A DNA stretch of 64,000 nt from Diorhabda sublineata (GCF_026230105.1 NC_079478.1:1999653-2063652), one strand, 5' to 3'. Numbered from the stretch's first letter, positions 47,877 to 60,640 are shown. Notes: generated by a model not told the origin, from the letters alone. Numbers and translations are program-made.

Positions 47877-48497
47877 TCAGCACAGTCCACGAAACTTAAT
47901 TTCGCGGTCGTTACCTATAACAACGGCCGCGTAACCAAACGTCACTTCCAAATTTGACATTTCCAAAATACTACAGTTTGTATTATTATTTATATTTACT
48001 CCAGAATCTGAAGCAATTACATCTAGAGTTTCTGAATAAAGGTTATTGCCTACATTTAAACCAGACACTATATCGCTAGAAATTAAGTTGGAAGTTTGAT
48101 TCTTTTATAAATCCTTCCTACTGGCGTGGACTTCCACCGTGACGTTTACGAATTGACATATCAGCCCCAGTATTTGGCAAGTAGCGTGGCAGAACTTCTC
48201 CGAAAACAGTGACCCGTGTATGTTTGAGGATTTGGTAATCTGAGATACTTGGCAATCATACTAGGCATTTTCCCAACGACTATTATTAACAATATGTTTT
48301 GATTGAAGAGCTGCATATTCACGATAAATTTTTATGAAATTAATATTGGTAACAGTGAAAACACGCTTCTTATCCGTCTTGGTACCAGGAACTGTTACTA
48401 TTAATACAACATTGTCTGTCAAAGACAAGACAACAAGACCTGTCAAAATATTTTGTATATATTGAAACATTTCCATTTCCATAACACACGATAACAT
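47877..48497 (-). pseudogene. Crypton-type tyrosine recombinase relic
   Basis: The minus strand reads SLTDNVVLIVTVPGTKTDKK and FIKIYREYAAL, then in a shifted frame PSMIAKYLRLPNPQTYTGHC and FRRSSATLLANTGADM followed by KRHGG, and finally GVNINNNTNCSI. The HCFRRSSAT block supplies the catalytic H-x-x-R. RHGG precedes the usual Trp, lost at a frameshift. The nucleophile position, normally in an EGYI-like block, reads EGFI (Tyr to Phe). The tail with N-x-x-NC-S is typical of insect Crypton transposons and their domesticated relatives. The N-terminal part with the first catalytic Arg is missing. The protein would be inactive. Confidence 0.85.
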
Positions 48498-48529
48498 TGT
48501 TAAATAAATTGAACTGATTTTGATTTTAG

Positions 48530-50370
48530 AGCAATAATATGTTTATTTACAATTATCTCGTTTAATAATTTTGTCAATTGCACGAAAAATAGTGTGTCGC
48601 GAAACATTTTAACGACCTCAAGATTATCTTGCCTCGGCCCCAAGCGGCCTCGGCGATAACTATTCATTCGATATGTTAAAAAGGTATTTCGCGGCCTATA
48701 TAAAAATAACTATACTCTGAAGGTATATTTTACCATTTTGTAGATATATTGGATTCTAGAATATTCTTAAATTTATTTATTTTTAGATGTTTAAATTTAT
48801 TAACTTATATAAATCGATGTTGATAGACTCAAATAACCATATTTCCCTCTTTTTCTTTAAATAAAAGTATGTCATGTTTAATATCGATTCTTTAGCCTTC
48901 TCTTAACTGCTTCTTGAGAAGCCAAACTCCAGCTCTTATACCACATTTTTCGTGATCCGCCTAGTGTTTTTTGGGTTTTGTCAATTTACCTTTCAATTCT
49001 CATAACATCCTGATTCCTCATTCTATCTTTAGGGTTCACTCCCTTAATTAAGTTTTTCGACCTCATTTTGATTTGATTTTGTTTCCATTGTATACGTCAG
49101 AATAAGTCTTAGTTACGTTTTTTAAGTTATCATCTTGGTTTTTTTATCAATCATAATGTTTTTTCCATATTCTAAATATACCCTGACTATTGATGCCTTT
49201 ATCGCTTGAGTTCGTGTTTCTTCTATTAAATCCCTCTCATATTTTGCTACCCCAAATTGAATTTCATTATTTGCCGTATTATTTCGCCCACAATTAGTCT
49301 ACATCTAATGGAATCTTCGGCTATGCCCATTGATTTAGTTGAGATGTAAGTGAAATTATGGAGAATGGTGCCCGCGCTTTTGAGTAATATAAAAATTAAT
49401 CGACAATATCTTCTAACAAAATGGAAAATAGAAAAAAAGCGACATGTTTATAAGAAAATTTTCCATGTTCTCGTAAATTCGTCTCTCAATTATTTCAATT
49501 TCCTCTCTTATTCGTGCTTATGATTGTAAGACGAACGCCAATGAAAAAGTCTGAAGCGGAGATGTGAGATTAGGTGCGAAACCCCGCTGGGTGAATCCAA
49601 GTAAGCGTTGAGCTCGAGAAAGTGACATTTAATTTGTTTTGATATGCTGCTTCTTATAGGCTCACTCGATTCCGAGGTTCGAATTTAAGCTGTTTCTTTA
49701 TTTAAAGAGCCGACACATTCTCGACATATCTCTCTTGGGTTGTTGTTAGGCTTTTGATGTACTGTTTAATTAGTAGTAGGTGGCGGCGAAGGCATTTCGC
49801 AACTCTTGTTAGTGCGTGGATCTTCGAATTAGTTCTGCTTCGATTGCATGTTTTTATTTGAAACGTTTATTGATTGAATAAACGTATTTAATATTCAGTT
49901 TTCAACAACTCAACAAATCATCTTTTTTCGAAACTTTTTTATTGTAGTTTTTATAACTTTTGTTTCTATTTATTTACAATAGAATAAAGCAAAATAAATC
50001 GAATTGTGTCTATAATTGATTATACAAAGAAAAATAGTTTCCAAGAAAACGTTGCATTTTCCAAAAACGAGTCGTTTCTTTGTGCTCTGTCATCTGTTGA
50101 AATATGACGAAATGGAAAAAGGAAAAAGCAACAGGCAGCTGTACAAATTCAGTCTTGTACTAATGAAAATGTTATAGAAATCAACGGAACGTAATAAAAT
50201 TGAGATACTTGAAGATAGAAAAGCTATTTTCACAAATATTGTTGCTCTAGTTGTAAATTTGTGATTCATTTCATAATATTTATAGTCTATTTTTATAAAT
50301 GTGAGAATTTTATTTTCGTCTGTGCCCATTTTTCTCTATGAAGGTAACAACAAACCTGTTTCCATTTTGC
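48530..50370. other. gene-less; less AT-rich block at 49.55-49.85 kb
   Basis: No gene recognised. About 49550-49850 is less AT-rich, with CpG-containing words (aaaccccgctgggtg, aggtggcggcgaaggc), and could be conserved regulatory DNA or an untranslated exon. A tRNA-like B box word there lacks a partner A box. Confidence 0.4.
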
Positions 50371-50376
50371 TAAAAT

Positions 50377-50607
50377 TTATCCTGTGATATCTATCGTTGA
50401 TCTATATTCTTTTGGTTTCTCATTTCTCCAGGTAACTTCTTCGCCAAGCTTCACATCACTTATTTCTATTAAAATAGATTTTCCAGAATGCTTTGTCCAC
50501 CTATTTCTTTTCCTTAGTGTGCTTCGAATCATTTCATGGTAATCCTCATCATCTCGAACCGTAAGATTTTTGTCTATCGTTGGAAATGCTTTTCTGAAGA
50601 AGATCAC
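50377..50607 (-). other. possible coding fragment of unknown family
   Basis: A 76-codon open frame contains KAFPTIDKNLTVRDDEDYHE and then RKRNRWTKHSGKSILIEISD. Composition is balanced and charged, unlike the low-complexity chance frames nearby. A sequence ttcttcag stands just before the coding part, like a splice acceptor. The family is not recognised. It could be an exon, a transposon fragment or chance. Confidence 0.25.
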
Positions 50608-50691
50608 CTGAACTTCCTAGAGCTTTGTTTGAAACTCGCCATATTACTGTTTAAATTTCCCAACACCAAGCGTGCTACTAAGATTCTTGAA

Positions 50692-51935
50692 GGTCTATAA
50701 CTTAATTCGTGCGGTTTGATAACAGATGGCGTAACTTGCATACTATTACATCGTTCCAATATTCCGAACCTGCGTTGAAAAGCCACTGTTATTGTACGTC
50801 TTTTCAGTACATATCATTCATTTGAAGTGTTAACAATTATTATTTTTTTTCACTCAAATATGTCGAAGTTTGTTCCAGAAAAAGTGCTTTTACGGGGAGC
50901 TCTTCTTGATTATTTCAATATGAAGAAAATGCTGCCGAAAGACATCGTATTTTGGTGAACATGCTCTAGCTGAGCGAACGTGTCAAAAGTGGTTTACATG
51001 GTTTAAAAGTGGTGATTTTGGCTTGGAAGACGATGAGCGTCCTGGACAGCCAAAAAAGTTTGAAGATAAAGAACTGGAAACATTACTCGATGTAGATTGT
51101 TCCCAAATACAAGAAGAGCTCGCAGAATATTTGGGTGTTACTCAAGCAGCCATTTCAAAACGTTTAAAACCAGCTGGATATATTCAAAAGCAAGGACATG
51201 AACTCAAGCCGAGACACGTCAAAAGGCGGTTTTGCATGTCCGAAATGCTGCTGGAACGCCACAGAAGAAAGTTATTTTTGCATCGGATTGTTACTGGTGA
51301 TGACAAATGGATACATTATGACAACCCCAAGCGAAAAAAAAACATATGTGAAATCTGGCCGACCAGCCAGTTCAACGACAAAGCCGAATATCCATGGCGC
51401 GAAGGTATTGATCTATATTTGGTGGGATCAGAAGAGTGTGCTGTATTATGAGCTGCTAAATCCGGATAAAACCATCAATGGAGAACGCTACAGAAGACAA
51501 TTAATCCGAAGAGAGCAGTAGTCGAAAAACGCCCAGATTATGCGACCAGACACGAAGCAATAATTTTCCATCATGACAACGCTCGGCCTCATGTTACTAT
51601 TCCAGTTAAGAACTATTTGGAAAACAGTTGATGGGAATTTTTACCTCACCCGCCTTATAGCCCAGATCTTGCCCTTTCTGAACACCATTTGTTCCGGTCG
51701 ATGCAGAACGCCCTATCTAGAATACGGTTCTTGTCAGAGCAAGATATCAAAAATCGGCTTGATTCATTCTTGACTGCCGACGCAGTTATTTTGGGATGGG
51801 ATCCACAAATTGCCAGAAAGCTGGGAAAAGGTCATAGCTTCAGATGGACAATACTTTGTATAATATTATTGTAAATGTTTTACTCAAATAATCGTTCAAA
51901 TTTTGAAAATAATCGCACGAATTAACTTATAGACC
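50692..51935 (+). mobile_element. mariner transposon with terminal inverted repeats, about 1.24 kb
   Basis: ggtctataacttaattcgtg at 50692-50711 faces cacgaattaacttatagacc at 51916-51935. They are inverted repeats with one mismatch over 22 bp (through cg). The size suits a mariner. The outermost bases and the TA duplication are not clear, so the true ends may lie a few bases further out. Confidence 0.88.
50861..51873 (+). pseudogene. mariner transposase (DD34D), inactivated
   Basis: It begins MSKFVPEKVLLRGALLDYFN, stops early, then continues after a frameshift as GEHALAERTCQKWFTWFKSG and DFGLEDDERPGQPKKF, the N-terminal DNA-binding region. Next come GVTQAAISKRLK (helix-turn-helix), HRIVTGDDKWIHYDN (first catalytic Asp), YYELLNPDKTINGERYR, HHDNARPHVTI (second catalytic Asp) and HPPYSPDLALSEHHLF. 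The spacing from the second to the third catalytic position is 34. The third Asp is replaced by Glu (LSEHH for PSDYH). There are at least three frameshifts and one stop. Almost the whole gene is present, which makes this the best-preserved mariner in the window. Confidence 0.92.
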
Positions 51936-51939
51936 ACAA

Positions 51940-54900
51940 TAAAATCAAAATTTTTGATCTTTATTAGCAAATATGTATTAATCGAAAAATCTTACGATTT
52001 CTATATTAAATGGATTATCTCCTCGAACATAGATATACAGGGTATTACGTTTGAAGTTAAAATGGGTCTTCTCCATAACAAAATATCACCCTCAAAAGGT
52101 GTTAACTGAAATTGAATTTATATTTTTTTTGGCTAAAATTTCAGTAATGGTAGAAACTTGATATTTTCGTGCAATTGCGAAGGACTAAAACCACGAGTAT
52201 TTTTTCAATATTCCTCTTCCATTATAAGGGGGAGAAATTAACAACCCTCACTTTATTTCATATCAAAATTATTTTTTAAGGTGATTTTTTATGCAATAAA
52301 ACGTAGAATTTTTGTTTTATATAAAAATATTTATTATTCTTAAATTGTTTGGAGTTGAAAATAATAAAAATGTAAAATCTAATACGACTCATAACCACCT
52401 CTAGCCAAAACACATGTCAATTTTGTCCTCCACCTCGGAAAGGGGTGGGCTGAGGAAATTTTATTACAGGAAATTAATTAATTTCACACGAGCAATCATC
52501 TTCTGGGTTTTGACGTATGAATTTAGAACCACCATGTATGAATTATTTTTCAACTGGTCGTTATTTCCTTGCAGAATATTTGAAACCTTCACTAGAATGG
52601 GAAACAAAAAGAGAAAAAGATAAACACGCTAGTAAATCAGAGTAAATCGCTAATATGACCTCAACTTATACTGTCACAACGTAAACCAACTTCACATCTC
52701 TTTTTCTCCTTTTATTATTTAGCTACTTCTCTTACATGTACAGGGTTATTCCATTAACATATATATTGATAAAGAGCGTTTTCATAATTAATAAATAGAA
52801 TACCAAAAAAAAACTAGCAATTTGACTCTTGCTTTTAAAAATTCAAAAATTAAATATCACGAACTGAAATACAAGGATATACCAGATTGTTTGTTGAAAG
52901 GTCACTTTTAAGCAACAAAGCTTGGGTACATAAATTTCCCAACAAAAATAATAAAATTTGAATCTTTCCATTATTATTTTAACTTACTTACAGTTCTTTA
53001 TTTTCATTATGTTATTAGTTTCTTCAACGAAATATCGTTCATAGGAACTGTCTAGAAACATAGAATAATGCATTAAAAATATTTTTGAGAAATAATGTCA
53101 AATTATTTCCCTGATATCCTAATATTGACCAAAAAGGAAGGAAAGAATCAGAACTAAATTTTACTGTCAAAATTATTTTTGTGGAAAAAGTTTGAATCTA
53201 CAGCCATAACCGTGAATTGAAGATTTTCTCCATGGGAAACCATCAACTAACTTCTCCGTAAAAAAACTCGTGCATATAGATCAAATATCGAGTGAAGGTC
53301 ATTATTTTCTTTGATTATGATGGTATAGTGGCATAGGATCTAGGAAACAACATGATTTTTTTCCTGTTTCCTGTTTCTTGTTTTGTTTGAATTTTTTAAC
53401 TGCTTAACGATAGTCGACTAAGTCACACATCGATTACACTGGAAAGCAAACAAATCAAAGTGCTTCACACTGTTATAAAATACGAATTTTTGAATAAGTA
53501 TCGAGAACAGATATGATGACAAAGCTCCGGTTTCATCTCAGATGTGGAAGGTCACTTTTCAAACTAGACGTGTTATAGTGAAGATTAGAACAAAAATCAT
53601 CTGCTTTTTTCTGTCTATCCCATAACAACATTATAGATTTTTACCGTACTGAAAGTAATAAACAGCATTGGAATGATCAAGCCAGGAATATCCCAACGCT
53701 TCTTAAAAGAAACAGCAGAAATGAATCTATGGTACTAAATGTCATCCACGGTATTTAAAATTTTGTTGCATGATACTGATATACTGATATAGTGCAAAAT
53801 CGTATATCTAAGTCGTCATATTATCGAAAGAGGCACAAGAAAATAGAAATACGAGATTTTTGAGGATCAGAAACTTCTTGAATTTGAAATCAGAAACTCG
53901 CGGAAAATGTCTCGTCTATCTACCAACGAAGACGTGTTGCACAAGCTACTGAAGAATTCTGATTATTTTATTACGAACATGTGACAAGAACCAAAGAAAA
54001 AGCACCTGGAAATCAGTGATGCAGCTGAGAAACTGTTAATTTAATTTCCTTGAATTTGAATCGTGTCTGTTCGAATTGAATAAGTTTAAATTCAAATTCC
54101 TAGTTTTATTATTTACAAAATGCTCCAGTTTCCAAGTTTCATAAAATTTTCATTTGTAGGCATCATTTAATTTAAATATACACTCCAAACGCTTATGCAA
54201 CTTCTAACAATCATCACGAAAATTTCAGAAACTTCTATCTTGCCAATAATCTTTAAATTGCTAAATAGCTCTTCAATTTTCTTAAAAATTCCATTGAAAA
54301 TAGTTTAACTTGATGAATTTTTTTGCTCTGAGTCGAATCACACCAACCCCAAGCTTCTATGTTAATCCTTTCTCGAGATATTAAACTTTTTCTGTTATTT
54401 GACCACCGTGCGCAGTGCCCCAAGTCACTATTCACATAAACCTTATTTTTTCATCGTACCTCGTCTCTTTCTCAACAAAAATCAGAAACAAATTGAACTG
54501 TCGTTACAAATCTTGTCTTTTCAAATAGTGATTTATTTTATAAGGCGAATAATCGCTCTGATTCGAACACGTTGAATCATCCTGTACATTCTCAACTAGT
54601 AATTTTTTGTTTACTCTTTAACTCGCGTCTTCGGCATGCGGTTCTAAGCTCACAAACCGATGCTTCCCTAATGAACTGTGAACGCACCCTGACGTTTATA
54701 GTTCATATTCCTCATCTTCTTTTCCTACTTTACTTCGCTCTCACCCAGACACAACACCGAATAGCGGCACCGTTCGAAGATGCCATCCATAAACCATCTT
54801 TATTTTGTTTACTTTATAAGTTTCTCCTCAAGGTTCAGTTGCACCATAAATTTTCGAATAAAACAAATTTCTGCTTTAACATATTATTAAAAAAGAAATC

Positions 54901-55580
54901 ATACTAATTTTTCATGAAGAGATTATTTCAAATATAATAAATACATTTATTAACAGTTAAATAATATGTAGGTAGCTATATTTATTGATATAGATTGTAC
55001 TTTAGAGATGGTTTATCACAAATATTGATGATTTTTCTACCAATTTTATTCACGAAAAAGGTCATTTTCATGAACTTTGCCTTAGACAATCAATTAAATT
55101 CAAACTAGAACAAAATTTATAAGGTTCTATTCATGGACGTCGTACCAAATCTAATCATGAACAACGTGTTCAAAGGATAATTACAGAAAGGAACATTTCC
55201 TCGTACGTAAAGAAGATATCCCAATAATTAATAACAACAGTGGATGAATTCAAAGATATATACAAAGAAGATATACAAATATATGAAACAGAAATCAGAT
55301 ATTTTCTTAATAAATATGAAATAGATTACATAAAATATTGTGAAACAAAACCACGTAGTATCAGGCAGGAGGAGGGATCATAGAAAAGTAATTACATAAT
55401 GAACACAATAAAGAATTAAATGAAGAATAACGAGGCTTCAAATAATAAACTTTGTTGTCTTAGTCCAGGTTTTCGACAGAGGAAACTCAAAGACGTTGTA
55501 CGCATTTTATAAGAAAAAAGAGTCAACAAAAAAGTGATACAAATAGTCAAAGAACTGAAATCTACAAAAATAACAACAAA
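51940..55580. other. gene-less stretch
   Basis: About 3.6 kb, AT-rich. tacaggg words at 52034 and 52739 recall ends of small insect transposons, but no paired end was found. The 111-codon plus frame (54572-54907) has no recognisable motif. Confidence 0.45.
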
Positions 55581-55584
55581 ATAA

Positions 55585-56175
55585 CAAAAGGAATTAGACA
55601 AGCCACAGCTACAGTCCAATGATTTTGAATCTTATCCTAGATCTTATAATGAACGGACTCAAAACTGCAGAAAGAGGATACACGATGGGAAGCAACCAGC
55701 TTCGAATTGTATGCTACGCAGATGATGCTACGTTAATAGCAGAAGACAAAGGCAATCTACAACGAATGCTTTTCAGATTCAACCAATTAGCAGAAGAGTT
55801 CAATATGAAGATATCTATTCCATAGATAAAGTCTATGACAAGAAAACTCGAACTATCTGGGAATTATAACATCAAGGAATAGAAACATCTCCATAGAAAC
55901 AGATTAAGTTCCATACTAATATATGCAGCTGAAACGAGAGCGGATAAAACAACAAAGATGAAAACAATTAAATCAATAGCCGGAATAAACCTCTGAGAGA
56001 TAACAGATTTAGTGATATGGGTACGAAGGAAAAGATGAAAGTTGGCGGCAAACGTCTACATAATAGACAAAGTTCGACTGGCTAAATAAGCGTTTAATGA
56101 GAAGCGAACAACCAGAAGATCAGCAGGCAGACAGAAGAGATGGACCTAAATATGGACATCGACATTCTAAGATCG
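55585..56175 (+). pseudogene. LINE ORF2 reverse transcriptase to C-terminus
   Basis: GIRQ at 55589, then NLILDLIMNGLKTAERGYTM and RIVCYADDATLIAEDKGNLQ, carrying the catalytic YADD motif, then FRFNQLAEEFNMKIS. Further down, in other frames, come LIYAAETRADKTTKMKTIKS and, near the end, TRRSAGRQKRW (LINE tail). Stops and frameshifts follow the 69-codon open piece. The upstream half of ORF2 is not clearly seen. Confidence 0.8.
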
Positions 56176-56179
56176 AGAC

Positions 56180-57500
56180 TGAAGAAATTGGAAACCTAAA
56201 ATAAATGAATAAAGAATATTATTAATCATTCCTGTACTACTAACTACTTCTGCTTGTTAGAAAATATATTTCCAAAATTTTAAATATTTTATAAACATTT
56301 TTGAATACTTCATATAGTCCAAACGGCTTTTCAGTAAAATATGGTGTGTCTGGGAAATAGATTACGACGAGAAGGAGTAAATTTGTGGCATTGCAGACTA
56401 CGTAAAGGGATTTACAGTCACTCTTCGAATATACTAAAACTATTTTTGGTAACTGAAATATTATGTGAACATTGTAAAGCCGTGAAAAAATGTTTCAATA
56501 TAACAGACTTTCTTTTCATTCACCGAGTTATATAGAATATTATTTATTTTAACACAGTTTTTAAGGCCAAGGTGAATATAAAGGACTATGAACGTTGAAT
56601 TGTATATTTTTCCCCAGCATTTAAAATAATAATAAACATAAATTGCCTGATTTATGATATTATATTGGACATAAAATCATTCATTTTCAAGTGAATGTCC
56701 GTTTTGACTTACTAACTGTGAATCGACAATAATTTCTGAAAGGTGTAGTTTAAAAAAAATTTATAGATCTATACGTTTTTATGTCCAATAAATAACCATA
56801 TCCGCATTCTTAAACGATGTGATTTCATTATCGGATATTTTATTGATTTCACAGTATTCAAATGCCAATTTTTAACAGACTTGTACGATAACGTTGAATA
56901 TTAATTTAATCGTTAATTTTTCAATGCAATCAAAGCTAAATATCTTTTATTCTTGATACTACATCTATAGTTTCATTCGAATCAAACATTAAACATTTAA
57001 TTATCTTGACACATCAATTTTTATATTATTTTCCTGTTTGTAACCTTAAATATCTCTTTCAAATCCACTTTTTAGTAATCCAGGACTTTTCTTACATTCT
57101 TTCCTTCACTTTGCTCTGTTTTTTGTTTATTTATGAATGAATCTATTGACACAATTTCATATTATTTAGTTGGGTACTTAGGCACCTCAAATTATTTTTG
57201 CTCTTACCTACAATTGATTTGTAATTTTTGTTCCTAATAATTAACTAACATGAGTACTATAATTGTTTGCACCTACTTTTGATTGAGGTTAAGTAATTTA
57301 TCTCTCGAGTACATAGATAAAGATAAAAAAACATAAAAAACCTCTTCCGACTGCGTCCAAAATTTAAAGTATTTAATTACCAAGTACAGAAATGTAATTT
57401 ATGTCTATCCGAGACACTCGACTGTTTTTTTTTTGGAATCTTCAGACCCAGCTTGATAAAAATCTACATCCATTCTCTTGCGGTAACGAGACATTAACTT
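56180..57500. other. no recognised feature
   Basis: AT-rich, with nothing recognised. Confidence 0.5.
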
Positions 57501-57529
57501 TTTAATATCATTTTCATTTCCATGGAAAC

Positions 57530-58150
57530 GTTGGAGAAAAAGAAAGCTGCTGGCCGATGATATTCCGACTATGCAATAGAAAACCGCTGCCAGTTTGCGG
57601 ACATGGAAATTTTTCGGATCTAATTACCTCTCTTTGTGAAACTCCCTATAGTATACAATGTGTCCTCGGATAGGTGGAATGATTCTTGTAGAAAATAAAA
57701 AATTTTGATAGTAACTTTTATTTTTCAACGAGTGGCGAGGCTACCACAACATTGCCCTTGCATTTAAAAATACTTAATACAGGTACACATAATAATCCTT
57801 CCACTCCTTACTGACCGATATCTGACCCAAGAAATTCAAAGTTTAATTAATCCTCTCCTATATACCTGTTCCACTTTTTATAAAAAATCAATATACCTGC
57901 TTCATTCTACCTTCTCATTGTTACACCAATCCAGACGAGACGGTTGGAATCGATTGGAAATTCATTCAGTCTCGGGGCACGCTGTTTCCAGAGATTCAGC
58001 GCACGCGACGTAGTTTATTCTGTTGTTGTACATATATATTTGTGTATATTGTTTTGTTAATGTATATATAGTAAGACGAAGTCATCGAACTTTGTTTATT
58101 GTGCTATCCCTTCACCATCTTCGACACTAAGACTAGGGCCCATTGACGTT
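57530..58150. other. less AT-rich, CpG-containing block
   Basis: Two patches, 57530-57660 and 57925-58020, stand out for GC and CpG content (cagacgagacggttgg, gattcagcgcacgcgacg). They are followed by TATATATA words at 58030-58070. No open frame or known repeat was identified. They could be an untranslated exon or promoter of a host gene, or part of a mobile element. Confidence 0.3.
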
Positions 58151-59455
58151 TATTCCTGCTTGGATAAATACTAATTTCCAAATTGAAAAATCAAAAAATG
58201 TTTTTCGAAAAGCATTATTTTTCTGTAAAATATCTTTTTTGAGGCAAATATGGAAATAATTATTGGGGAAATCGATATCAGTTGTCATACATTATTTTCA
58301 ATTTTACTGTTGTTTTAGCACTATTTAGTGTTAAATAAATAAATTAAGGTTAGAAAACTCAGATTAAATTTAAGACTTTAATACCCCCTCTCTTATATTT
58401 GCGAGGTTTTCATTACATTTTGGTGACATTTACTGGACTACGAATCTCATAAACTTTTTTCTGATGTTAACCTAACCAATTTTGTTCTAATAAAGAAGTG
58501 TTTGAAAGTTAAAAATTAGTGTTTAATCAACCAGGGTGGGGTTCTTATCCAGGGACACAGTCTATAATTGAAAATCTTCGAAACGAGTAGATATTCTTAT
58601 AGAATAATTAGAGCAGTTATAATCTTTTTGTTTTATCAAAAGAATAAGACGATTTTAATCTCGTTTCACAAATAACCGTGTACAAAGATTCCAATATTTA
58701 GAAGATATGTTATAAAAAATTAATTAGATGAATGGAAAAAGTAGTTGCTGTGGTTTGTGAAGAACACTTCTCCGGTTTTCTTTTTTTGACTTATTCCAAC
58801 CGTAATCCGACCATGAATCGTTTCTTTTCAGTTGATTAACAGGAATAAGAACAATAAATACGGCTTTCAGTGGTTTCGCTAAGACAAAATTAGCCGTAGA
58901 TAATTTCGATTTCCTTGCTATTGTTCAAGTCTAATGGGAACTAACCAGGTGACAAAATTGTTGATTTAAGGAACCACGGAAATACAACGAAATTTGGCAG
59001 GTGTTTAAATTGTTAAATAAAAATATTATTATTCGATTAGTAATTCGATTTCACAAATTATAATGTTTATTTCTACAGAGAAACAACAAAAAAAGAAATA
59101 AACTCATTATTACTTAACTAGTAACACGAAAAAGGACACTGTGACATTTGGTTTACTGGTCCCATCTCCAAATTCAATGTGAATGCAAATATTTCATCGA
59201 TACAACACTAAATGTGCGGAAGGATCCCGTTTAAAGATTTTCGCTGGCGATATTTGGAGCTAAATCCTTTGTTGAGTACCTTGCTATAGTAGCAAATGCT
59301 AAAAAACATAAATAAAGCAAAGTAATACTTGCATGGTTCGACATAAAAAAAGTTTTGACGATCCTGCACTGCTCATCAAGTAGAAAATGTAGTCAAAAAT
59401 TTGATTCCCAATTAAATATTTAGATGCAATACAATGAAAATCATAATGATATGAA
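58151..59455. other. no recognised feature
   Basis: AT-rich, with no feature recognised. Confidence 0.5.
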
Positions 59456-59459
59456 AACG

Positions 59460-60085
59460 ATATCAAAACAAACACTGCAACGAATCAAAGGTTAAGTCTT
59501 TCAAGTATACTTTATCCATAATTTTATCTGGTTTGGACAATCGAAATTCCAACACTATGGTAAGTACTTTTGCAATGATAAACAAACAAACAAACTGCAC
59601 CTAATCAAAGGTAGAGTCTTCCAAATTTGTGTACTCGATCCATAAGGTTCTGGTTCTGGATCCATCTGGTTAAGAAAGTGTCCAACTGGGTGTGTTGCAA
59701 GGTGGTGGGTATGACTGAGCTCGAGAAATGGAAATAACTGAAATTTCATCGAAAAAGTTGTTACATCGAAAATTCAATCTATTTCTCCACATTTGCCCGG
59801 AAAATTTATAGATTCGAAAGATTTTCGGTAGATGGCGTCGGCTACAATGTTTTTACTTACATTAGAACTAAAATTAGGTTAAGAAAGTTTCCAATAATGG
59901 GTATCTGTTGGGGTAGGGTAGTCCACCAACATAAAAAATTTGTTCAATTGAAAATTCAGTTAAATTTGTCAAATTTAACTCAATATTTTATAGTTTAGGA
60001 CGACTTTCACTAGATGGTGATACCTACAACGTTCTCGATAACATTTGAACTAGAATTAGGTCAAAAAAGTGATGACACCATCTGA
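59460..60085 (+). repeat. diverged tandem repeat, units of about 180-210 bp
   Basis: tagatggcgtcggctacaat (59829) and tagatggtgatacctacaac (60011) lie 182 bp apart and sit in the same context, each followed by a block like attagaactaaaattaggtt aagaaagt. An earlier, weaker block (59660) has ggttaagaaagtgtccaact. A second pair is atcaaaggttaagtctttc (about 59487) and atcaaaggtagagtcttcc (about 59605). Identity is well below that of the two satellites. Confidence 0.6.
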
Positions 60086-60456
60086 TTACCATTTATTTTG
60101 AATTTTCCAGAATTTTGAATGGTCAAACTCACAAATAACCATGACCTTCAATCGCACATGGTTTATTTTTTTGCTAATGAGGAATAGAAATTTTAAAAGC
60201 GCGGTATCATGAAGCTGAAAGAAAGATGACAAAAGATCATTGGACAAAATGGAAAATATAAATAATTAATTGAAAACTATTCTCTGTTAAAAAAAGTGTT
60301 GTGATTGTTTTGAAAATATATAAGAAAATATCAATTCCAACGACTCTAAATACCAAGTGACAGAATCGCCTGTATCTAATAAAATTTTTTTCAGAATCAA
60401 ATATAAAATACCAATAGCACTAAAAAAGATACCCAATAATTTTTGGAAAATTTATG

Positions 60457-60640
60457 TACGAGGTGTGTTGAAACTGTGAAAGGAAAAGCAGCGCGCGGCA
60501 TGAAGTAACTAACTTTTCCCGCACTATCCCGAACAATAAAAGATTCGCGGAGCGATTAGAGATAATAAAATTGATAATAAATATACATAATATCAAAATA
60601 TTTTATATCACCAGTCTCATTATTTAATAGCCTCACGTTA
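60457..60640. mobile_element. 184-bp mariner MITE
   Basis: The left end tacgaggtgtgttgaaactg and the right end, reverse complemented taacgtgaggctattaaata then atgagactgg, fit mariner terminal repeats (TACGAGGTGTG type). The right end closely matches the 3' end of the deleted mariner at 61.9 kb (ccagtctcgttaattaatag). The interior is non-coding. TA dinucleotides stand at both ends. Confidence 0.65.

Noticed and set aside
49670..49700. tRNA gene (gaggttcgaatt as B box)
   Set aside because: No A box at the right distance and no acceptor-stem pairing.
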